DNA from: Ochromonadaceae sp. CCMP2298
Taxonomy: Eukaryota > Sar > Synurophyceae > Ochromonadales > Ochromonadaceae
Length of the DNA stretch: 14,969 nt
Assembly: GCA_026770595.1 (NCBI GenBank)
Contig: MU634163.1
Location: 1 to 14,969, forward strand
Direction: 5' to 3'
A program made the translations under genes and the position numbers. Below are positions 1 to 5,455 of this stretch, in pieces. Positions within the stretch are counted from its first letter, which is position 1. Every line of letters begins with the position of its first letter. The notes beneath the pieces were generated by a model, which was not told the origin of the DNA, did no database searches, and saw nothing but the letters and a program-made list of their open reading frames with translations.

Positions 1-29
1 TCATGAAATCCCAAAAAGGGATTTCATGA
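1..29. repeat. Perfect inverted repeat (hairpin) at the left edge
   Basis: Arms TCATGAAATCCC (1-12) and GGGATTTCATGA (18-29) are exact reverse complements separated by AAAAA. The repeat begins at base 1, so the sequence may continue a larger palindrome to the left or mark a contig end. No gene overlaps it. Confidence 0.9.
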
Positions 30-55
30 ATCGCGTTCAAAATCCTTTTAAAACA

Positions 56-162
56 TGTACTAAGTACAGGTTTAACTGTACTTTTCTTATAAAAATTTTT
101 CTGCACCTGTACTAAGTACAGGTGCATCTGTACTTTAAGATTAATCCTGTACTTTTTAGTAC
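56..162. repeat. Cluster of GTAC-centred palindromes in AT-rich DNA
   Basis: Three inverted repeats are built on the same core: TGTAC-TAA-GTACA (56-68), TGCACCTGTAC-TAA-GTACAGGTGCA (102-126, 11-bp arms) and GTACT-TTTT-AGTAC (149-162). Extra CTGTACTT half-sites lie near 76-83 and 128-135. The two TAA-spaced palindromes share CTAAGTACAGG. The block is much more AT-rich than the coding DNA around it. It could be the end of a mobile element, a binding-site cluster or a fold-back sequence; nothing coding is visible to decide. Confidence 0.7.
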
Positions 163-241
163 GTTTACTTTGCCGGTGAGAGAGATGATGGGTGTGTTAG
201 TAGTATATGTGTAGGGTGATAGTATATAGTACAGTACGCAC

Positions 242-756
242 CGTGTTCTTGGACAGTCTCTCGAGCAGCAGCTGGTCCAGCCTCAGCAGCGCCTTGGTGT
301 TCCCGTTCACCTCCTCCAGCACGTTCTTCAGGCTCTCCTCCAGACTCCTCTGCTCCTTCTGTATGACCCGCCCCAGCAGCTGCTCCTCCAGCCCCTTCTG
401 CGTCACCGTGAAGTCCACGATGGTGCACTGGGAGGGGTACGAATTAGATCAAAGTGGTAAGTTTTAGAGGAAAGGGTTAGCGAATAGAAGGTGAAAAGAC
501 CAGATTTGGCACCAGGGGGGGGGATAAAAGACAATAAAAAGACAGATAAAAGGTATTTTATATAATTCTATAACTCCTAGACCTACCTTGGACTGCTCTT
601 CGGGCGTGAAGTGTGGGTTGGGCAGTCTGGTGACCAGGTACATCATGAAATCTTCAACGTAGTCGCACACGCGGCCCCCCACTGTGATGTACTTGGACTT
701 GCCCTTGGTGATGATCTGCTTCTCCAGCACGGGCGAGAGCAAGGGGTCCAGCTCCT
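242..756 (-). pseudogene. Dynein heavy chain remnant, AAA5 region (two exons)
   Basis: Two minus-strand exons encode a conserved stretch of a dynein heavy chain. Exon A (about 756-587) gives EELDPLLSPVLEK...RLPNPHFTPEEQSK and ends at donor GTAGGT. Exon B (427-242, 62 codons) follows acceptor CTCCCAG, gives CTIVDFTVTQKGLEEQLLGR...LLERLSKNT and ends at donor GTGCGT. Both junctions are phase 0. LPNPH, DFTVT and GLE(D/E)QLL are hallmarks of the AAA5 segment (Pfam AAA_9) after the stalk, and QLLGRVI leans toward the gamma/DNAH5-8 group. A full heavy chain has over 4000 residues, but no further dynein sequence is found on this strand. Upstream, an in-frame stop lies within about 20 codons and the PH-START gene follows. 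Downstream, a TACTAAC branch-like site (202-196) and an acceptor at 169-168 lead straight into TAA in frame. I read this as a rearranged remnant; the left-edge part of a rearranged gene or a misassembly are alternatives. The exon A acceptor is approximate. Confidence 0.65.
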
Positions 757-1377
757 CTTCAGGTACAGGGATATAGCACTTTATAGCACTTCACTTCTGC
801 TCCAGTCTCAACAACGGCGGTTGTTGAGTCGCAAAACCGACGACCCTAAACCCTGGATCCTAAAGTCAGGAAAGAGTTTGAATTGGTCTTTTTTTTTAAG
901 TTATTTTAGTCCCTATGCCTCCTCCCAAATCTTGGTGCACAGCTGCTGCTATGTGGTCTGCGCCTACTATGTGCTACAACTTCTTTGTACAAGAGTGCGC
1001 TATGCGCTGTGAGCTATGGGCCCTAGCTAGGGGGCTACATGCTTCGTACTATGTACTATATGCTATGTGCTATGTACTTTGAGAGATGTGAGCTATGTAC
1101 TGAGCAATGCACTCTGCCCAATGCAGAGCAGTACCCCCACTCTACTCCCAGATGCAACAATACTCCCAGGAAGTATCACATACACCTCCACACGCAACAA
1201 GCGCAGCGGCTCTATGCTCTCGAATCGTCACGCACACATAATGTGTAATAACAGTGTGTGTGGGATGAGATGAGCCTGGGGGTATTGCTGCATACTCAAT
1301 GGGCGTAATGGGCACACGGCTTTGCATTGGGCAATGTGCAATGCCCTGTACCCTGTGCCCTGTGCCCTGTGTATAGA
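757..1377. other. Intergenic DNA, no supportable gene
   Basis: No frame here resembles a protein family. The stretch holds a 9-bp inverted repeat (807-828), a 12-bp palindrome CCCTAGCTAGGG (1021-1032), loosely repeated TATGTACTATATGCTATG-like words (about 1038-1105), CTCTGC-CCAAT-GCAGAG (near 1110-1127) and a CCCTGTG-type run just after the stop of the PH-START gene (1344-1370). The right end should contain the 3' UTR of that minus-strand gene. I see no AATAAA or TGTAA signal for it on the minus strand. Confidence 0.6.
807..828. repeat. Perfect 9-bp inverted repeat with 4-nt loop
   Basis: CTCAACAAC (807-815), loop GGCG, GTTGTTGAG (820-828). It could form a small hairpin in either strand's transcript. 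It lies about 50 bp upstream of the point where the dynein remnant's homology begins on the minus strand. No T-run follows it. Confidence 0.75.
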
Positions 1378-4300
1378 CTATGCCGCCAGCCCCAGCATCT
1401 CTGCAGTGGTAGCAGACAGCACCAGCAGCGCGCAGAAGAGCAGCACCACCACCAGACTGACTGTCTGCTGATCCGCCACAGCTGAGCTGCCCCTAGCTCT
1501 CGCAAAGGCCCCCCCCCCGCGCCCCTGTGCTCCCCCCCCCTGCGCCCCCTCTCCGTCGAACACACAGCCCAGCCAGGTGGAGAGCGGCATCCTCCTGCGC
1601 GCAGCCGAGACCCTCCCAGCCACCACAGCTTCCCAGCCGTAGGCCCAGTGCACCGGCCTGGAGGGAGCCTCTACCTGTGTCTTGGCCACCTCAGTAGTGC
1701 TGGTGGAGCTGGTGCCCGCAGTGGTTACATCCTTCCCCATTGGCGAAGTACTCCCCTGCGCCTGCCCCTGCCCCTCCAGTACCGGTGACAGCACCTGCCC
1801 CGTATGCCCCTCCTTTCCTTTCTTGTGCCTCTTCTCCTCCTCCAGCTCCTTCTGCACCTTGCGGGCAGACTTCCACCTCTCCATCATCCCCCTCGTGCCC
1901 TTGCTGTGCTCAAACTCATCGCCTGTTACTCCAAAATAGGCATCTTTTAGGCCAAACACCCTAGCCTGCAGGACAGCCTGGTGGTTCTGCAATGCGAGGA
2001 TGTCCTGGCTCAGCATAGATAGGTGGGCCTCCTGTCCCCCCCCCGGCACCGCCCTCTGCGTAGCCTGCAACTCCAATGCCCCCCTTTGCTCGCATTTCTT
2101 GCGCAGCATCTTGGCCCCCCGCTGTATCTCGTACTCCGTCATGGAGACCTGATTGCGCAACTGGCTGGCCTCCGCGTTCGTCTTCTTGTCCCTATTCCGT
2201 GCGCGCTCTCTCTTCTCCACCTTCAACTCCAGCTTTATCTGCTTCTCCAATTGTCTAGAGGCCTTGTCTCTCTCCTTAACATCCTTGACCTCTCTGCTGG
2301 TCCCACTGGTCTGGCGGCTGAGACCCCCCCCTCCCCCCATGCCCTCTACCTCCTTGTCTATGTCTCTGTCCGTGTGAGGCATGCGCCCAGAGCCGCCCGT
2401 CACTGTGCTGTCGATAGAAACGTCGCTGTCGATGCCGTCGTCAGAGCTGTAAACCTGCCCCGCACCCACACCCGCACCCGCACCCACACCCGCACCCGCA
2501 CCTACACCCGCCCCCGGGCCCGCCCCCGCGCCCGCTTTGATGCCACCGACGGCGGCAGAGGGTAGGCCGGAGTAGTGTGGGGTGCCTAGGCGGGAGCGCG
2601 CCTGCGGAGATGTGGCTCTGGAGCTGTCCTGGGAACTAAGCCCCCCCTTGTCCCTGGACCAGTATCCTTTGGGGGCGTCGTCGTGCGTCTGTATCTGCCC
2701 CATCCCCGCACCCATCCCCAGTCCCGCCTGCCCCCCCTGTGCGTGTAGATTCTGAGCCTTGATTCTCTGCACGAACCCCATCCTCCTCCGCTTAGGCTCA
2801 TCCCCACTGTTGTAGCCCTGCTCGCTGGCATAACCACCCACCTCCACACCCGCACCCACACCCGCACCCACACCCACGCCTGTGCCGATAGCCGCAGCCA
2901 CGCCTTTCTCCAAATGTGGCCCCGCCGCCCCCCCCCTGCGCGGGAAAGAGGAGGCGTGTGCAGGGTTGGGGGCGAGGGCCTCGACCCGGTACGGGGGCAG
3001 GGGCTGGCTGTCAACGCCGAAGGCAGACTCATCCACGCCCGGCTGCACGGTGGTCACCCCGTAACCTTGGGGCCGCCGCCCCTCTACCCTCTGCCCCTGC
3101 CCCACACCTTGCCCAATACCCCCCTGCCCCTGCCCTACACCCTGCCCCTGGGGCGCCGAGCCGCGTCTCTTGGCAGGCGAGGAAGAGCGGCTGCCGTAGG
3201 GGCTCTTGCCTTTGTTGTGGGGGGAGCGTCTGGGGGCGGGGGAGGCGTCGGAGGGGTAGCCAGAGCTGCCAAAGCTGTCCGACCTCTCATACCCCCTCCC
3301 CGGCTCCTCCCCCGCTCCCACGAACAGCATATCTCCGGGGGGTCCTAGGGAGGCGATATTGTACCGGGAGTGGGTCAGGCGCTGCTGCAACTCCAGCAGA
3401 TTGTCTGAGAAAAACTGGTCCATCACCGCCGGCACCTCGCCCCTGCGCCAGCCGCCCTGTCTCTTCGCTCCTACACTCTCTGTGTTCAGGTGCGTGTGTG
3501 CGTCGCTGCCACCATCCCCGACCTGCACTATGCACGTAACCATGCACTCGGGGACATCTACGTGCGTGTGCGTTACATCTTGCCGCGGGGCTACTGTGAT
3601 GACTGCGTTGAATTGCAAGTCATCCTGAGGAACCCCCTTGCCCCCCTTGCCCGCCTTGCCCCCCTTGCCCGCGCCCGCCCCTGCACCTGCCCCTGCCCCT
3701 GTGTCTGCCCCTGTGTCACCTGTGTCTGCGCCTAGTGCCAAAACCTCGTCCTCGTTCATGGAGCTGAAGGTGATTAGGTACGTTCCGTCATCGTCCAGCT
3801 GCCAGAAGCGCGACAACGTCATCAGCCTAGTACTGTCCGTCTCCACGCACACGATGTCCGCATGATCGTCAATCTCCCTCAGCACTCTTAGACGGCCCTT
3901 GCTGGGCCAGCACCAGTGGTCCGTGTTCATCAAAGTGAGGAAGGCAGAGATGGGGGTGGCCGCTACTGCCAACTGCGCCTTGCGGATGCGCACCTCTGCG
4001 CCCTCGATAAGCCTACGCCGGGCCTGGCTCTGGCTGAACGCCCGGCCTGCCGGGTCCAGGACGAGCGTCAGCCACCACTCGTAGGCGGCACTTGTGTCCT
4101 GTAGGTCCATAACCGGATGATAGTTCTGGGCCGCCTTGTGCAGCGTGGTGTACTCCAACACGCACAGTCCCTGGACCACGCCCACGCGGCGCCAGGCGGA
4201 GCACACGCTGGACAGGTCGAGGATGGCTGATATGGTCTTGGCGTTGACCGAGTCGGGCAGCGTGGGGCGGGCGCGCTCTGCCAATGCGCGTACCTGGGCC

Positions 4301-5052
4301 TCTATGGCTGCCTTCCACTCGAGTGCTTCTTTGTTCGATTCGAACGCCATGATGATGCGGCTGTTGCTAGGTCTGCGGCGGCTGTTCACCACCACTGCGC
4401 CGCCCGATACGGCCGCCGCCACGCCCACGAGTGTGAAGTAGGGAATCAGCCCGATGCCCATCGTGAGCGCGCCCACCACCACCCCGCCCACCACCACCGC
4501 CCCCACCAGGGCACCATTGGAGACCGAGCTGTCGTGGCTGGTGTGCACCTCGAGCTGCTCTTCTGCCTTCTTCTGCAGCCGTTTCTGGGTAGACACCTCG
4601 TTGCGCACGATATGCTGCAGGTCTCTGTGGGAGGGAGTCACTGCTGTGCCAGGACTCACCACACCCAGGGCCGCGTTGGGCTCGTGCCCGTCCATGAACT
4701 CATCCTCAGAGTCTTCGTTCTTCTCGTCGTTCTTTCCTTTGATTTTGGGCCAGACCACCCAGAAGCTAAAGAGCTTGGAGCTCTTGAGCATCTTGTTCTC
4801 GTCCACCACCTCCGTCACCACGCAGCCCGCGGTCAGCTCGTACTGGCTCCGGAAGGCGGTGGAGTCCTGCTTTAATTTATACGACAAGCTGTTGTTGGTG
4901 AGCACGAAGTATCGGCTCGTCCACTGGTGCATTCGGCCCGCTCGCTTCTTAACGAACCCCTCCTTCGCGGGGGGAGGAGGTGCCACCTGCTGCAAAGTTG
5001 TGGGGGCGACCCCCTGCTCGGGAGGCGCCGCCACCTGCTGCTCCGCCTGCAT
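1378..5052 (-). CDS. PH-START (EDR2/CERT-like) lipid-binding membrane protein, candidate
   Basis: The gene is a single uninterrupted frame of 1224 codons. M1 (5052-5050) is the first Met after an in-frame TGA (5079-5077), and the stop is TAG (1380-1378). Residues 31-100 match the start of a PH domain (EGFVKKRAG...WTSRYFVL), and 231-256 (RIIMAF...ALEWKAAIEAQ) match its closing strand and helix. Between them lie an acidic EFMDGHE (118-124) and a Gly-rich hydrophobic hairpin (179-224). Residues about 270-585 resemble the START domain of plant and protist EDR2-type proteins (AFLTLMN...REIDDHADIV...RFWQLDDDGTYLITFSS). Next come Gly/Ala/Ser-rich low-complexity linkers (452-470, 600-910), coiled coils (about 920-1085) and a C-terminal membrane segment (1196-1216). 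No EDR2_C (DUF1336) domain is evident. Known relatives bind phosphoinositide and move or sense lipid at contact sites; that role is inferred here. The lack of introns contrasts strongly with the dynein next door, with which it is divergently arranged. The assignment is good for PH and moderate for START. Confidence 0.85.
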   Translation of the reverse strand: MQAEQQVAAPPEQGVAPTTLQQVAPPPPAKEGFVKKRAGRMHQWTSRYFVLTNNSLSYKLKQDSTAFRSQYELTAGCVVTEVVDENKMLKSSKLFSFWVVWPKIKGKNDEKNEDSEDEFMDGHEPNAALGVVSPGTAVTPSHRDLQHIVRNEVSTQKRLQKKAEEQLEVHTSHDSSVSNGALVGAVVVGGVVVGALTMGIGLIPYFTLVGVAAAVSGGAVVVNSRRRPSNSRIIMAFESNKEALEWKAAIEAQVRALAERARPTLPDSVNAKTISAILDLSSVCSAWRRVGVVQGLCVLEYTTLHKAAQNYHPVMDLQDTSAAYEWWLTLVLDPAGRAFSQSQARRRLIEGAEVRIRKAQLAVAATPISAFLTLMNTDHWCWPSKGRLRVLREIDDHADIVCVETDSTRLMTLSRFWQLDDDGTYLITFSSMNEDEVLALGADTGDTGADTGAGAGAGAGAGKGGKAGKGGKGVPQDDLQFNAVITVAPRQDVTHTHVDVPECMVTCIVQVGDGGSDAHTHLNTESVGAKRQGGWRRGEVPAVMDQFFSDNLLELQQRLTHSRYNIASLGPPGDMLFVGAGEEPGRGYERSDSFGSSGYPSDASPAPRRSPHNKGKSPYGSRSSSPAKRRGSAPQGQGVGQGQGGIGQGVGQGQRVEGRRPQGYGVTTVQPGVDESAFGVDSQPLPPYRVEALAPNPAHASSFPRRGGAAGPHLEKGVAAAIGTGVGVGAGVGAGVEVGGYASEQGYNSGDEPKRRRMGFVQRIKAQNLHAQGGQAGLGMGAGMGQIQTHDDAPKGYWSRDKGGLSSQDSSRATSPQARSRLGTPHYSGLPSAAVGGIKAGAGAGPGAGVGAGAGVGAGAGVGAGQVYSSDDGIDSDVSIDSTVTGGSGRMPHTDRDIDKEVEGMGGGGGLSRQTSGTSREVKDVKERDKASRQLEKQIKLELKVEKRERARNRDKKTNAEASQLRNQVSMTEYEIQRGAKMLRKKCEQRGALELQATQRAVPGGGQEAHLSMLSQDILALQNHQAVLQARVFGLKDAYFGVTGDEFEHSKGTRGMMERWKSARKVQKELEEEKRHKKGKEGHTGQVLSPVLEGQGQAQGSTSPMGKDVTTAGTSSTSTTEVAKTQVEAPSRPVHWAYGWEAVVAGRVSAARRRMPLSTWLGCVFDGEGAQGGGAQGRGGGAFARARGSSAVADQQTVSLVVVLLFCALLVLSATTAEMLGLAA
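1405..1467 (-). other. C-terminal tail-anchor membrane segment
   Basis: Residues 1196-1216 (QTVSLVVVLLFCALLVLSAT) are a single strongly hydrophobic stretch only eight residues before the stop, with a basic segment (FARARG) shortly before it. That is the layout of a tail-anchored protein with its N-terminus in the cytosol. The target membrane cannot be told from sequence alone. Confidence 0.75.
1798..2295 (-). other. Coiled-coil region of the PH-START protein
   Basis: Residues about 920-1085 are charged and heptad-rich with few helix breakers: SREVKDVKERDKASRQLEKQ, then a basic helix (KVEKRERARNRDKK) and SQLRNQVSMTEYEIQRG. A second helix runs from HLSMLSQDILALQNHQAVLQ, followed by KVQKELEEEKRHKKGKEG. 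It probably mediates dimerisation or a protein contact. Confidence 0.65.
2455..2535 (-). repeat. GAGVGA-coding hexanucleotide repeat
   Basis: On the plus strand this is a run of CCGCAC/CCACAC hexamers encoding alternating Gly-Ala/Gly-Val (residues 840-866) in frame. Shorter relatives encode residues 719-736 (about 2845-2898) and 452-462 (about 3667-3699). Such coding minisatellites expand and contract readily, so linker length probably varies between alleles. Confidence 0.8.
3298..4245 (-). other. START-like domain of EDR2 type
   Basis: Residues about 270-585 carry the pattern AWRRVGVV, then AFLTLMN, a Trp pair (WCW), LRVLREIDDHADIV and RFWQLDDDGTYLITFSS. These resemble START domains of EDR2-like proteins, where a DGT/HTDI strand and an RYWR-DDGSYV strand line the lipid pocket. 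A Gly-Ala-Gly-Lys run (452-473) interrupts the domain before its last strands (LQFNAVITVAP...CMVTCIVQVGDGG). The final helix is probably VPAVMDQFFSDNLLELQQRL (540-559). Confidence 0.6.
4381..4518 (-). other. Hydrophobic hairpin inserted within the PH domain
   Basis: Residues 179-224 of the PH-START protein form two apolar stretches separated by IGLIPYF. The first carries repeated small-residue spacing (VGAVVVGG, VVVGALTMGIG), a glycine-zipper pattern. A basic cluster NSRRRPSNSR follows immediately, and PH-like sequence resumes at residue 231. It could be a membrane hairpin or re-entrant loop. I saw no splice consensus suggesting a retained intron. Confidence 0.7.
4681..4701 (-). other. FFAT-like motif EFMDGHE
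   Basis: Residues 118-124 are EFMDGHE, preceded by the acidic run NDEKNEDSED. The VAP-binding FFAT consensus is EFFDAxE after an acidic tract. Positions 1, 2, 4 and 7 match exactly, position 3 is M for F, and position 5 is G for A. PH, FFAT and START together occur in CERT-type ceramide transporters. The motif's function here is an inference. Confidence 0.5.
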
Positions 5053-5148
5053 GACTGATTGAGAGAGATCACTGCTTCACCAACTGACTCACTCGTGGTT
5101 CGAGAATGCGCTTGAGTCAACGCTTCCCCTGCTGCTGCGGGTCCTAAT

Positions 5149-5158
5149 GTACCGGTAC
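5149..5158. promoter_or_regulatory. Palindrome GTACCGGTAC
   Basis: A perfect 10-bp dyad in the divergent promoter region, followed by a tandem GCCACAT-GCCACAT. It may be a dimeric factor site; its function is not shown. Confidence 0.4.
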
Positions 5159-5191
5159 GTGCCACATGCCACATTTTTCCCCCCACAATTT

Positions 5192-5209
5192 GTAACTTAC
5201 GTAAGTTAC
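5192..5209. promoter_or_regulatory. 18-bp perfect palindrome GTAACTTAC/GTAAGTTAC
   Basis: GTAACTTACGTAAGTTAC reads identically on both strands, with no spacer and a TACGTA centre. It lies near the middle of the divergent region, 140 bp from one ATG and 247 bp from the other, and is a strong candidate for a dimeric regulator site acting in both directions. Confidence 0.5.
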
Positions 5210-5215
5210 TTTCCT

Positions 5216-5237
5216 TCTCAGTCCCTGGGGACTGAGA
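5216..5237. promoter_or_regulatory. Inverted repeat TCTCAGTCCC-TG-GGGACTGAGA
   Basis: Ten-base perfect arms around a 2-nt centre, starting only 6 bp after the 18-bp palindrome. It may be a second factor site, or a hairpin if the dynein transcript starts upstream of it. Confidence 0.5.
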
Positions 5238-5455
5238 GGGAAAGCGGTTTCAGACTGTCGTCTCGCTTTGTTTTCTCGTTGGCTAACTTATCTTCGGCTC
5301 GCAAGAAGGAAGGACTTGCAACTCTCCCTCTCCACGCTCTGGTCATTGTTCAATGGAGGTGGCGAGCTGGTGATCGCCTGCCTATTTCGCTTCTCACCAG
5401 TTTACTCGAATCGAACCTTGAACGCAGCTGAGTCTAGCGCAAGAGACCGGCTGCC

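Larger units (their letters stand above)
5053..5455. promoter_or_regulatory. Divergent intergenic region shared by two gene starts
   Basis: About 400 bp separate the two ATGs and must hold both 5' UTRs and promoters. In-frame stops close to each ATG (TGA 5079-5077 on minus, TAG 5435-5437 on plus) fix the starts. I see no clear TATA box. The middle holds three perfect palindromes (5149-5237), and a small CATTG-TT-CAATG repeat lies at 5344-5355. The half nearest the dynein is rich in CTCGCTTTG/TTCTCG-like pyrimidine words, consistent with a 5' leader. Confidence 0.6.

Noticed and set aside
242-756. Trans-spliced or nested part of the plus-strand dynein gene
   Set aside because: It would require joining transcripts from opposite strands. 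A remnant or a misassembly explains the data more simply, though RNA data could reopen this.
611-1012. Plus-strand open frame of 133 codons
   Set aside because: It starts antisense to the dynein remnant exon and continues into repeat-poor intergenic DNA without any recognisable motif.
2023-2565. Plus-strand open frame of 180 codons
   Set aside because: It lies antisense to the PH-START gene in its Gly-rich and coiled-coil stretch. Its Pro/Arg/Thr-rich product is what reversed GC-rich hexamer repeats give, and it has no family resemblance.
2916-3539. Plus-strand open frame of 207 codons
   Set aside because: Also antisense to the PH-START gene. Pro/Arg/Ser low complexity from C-rich DNA, with no motif.
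4454-5062. Plus-strand open frame of 202 codons
   Set aside because: Antisense to the PH domain and hairpin. The minus-strand frame has clear domain structure, so this is a shadow.
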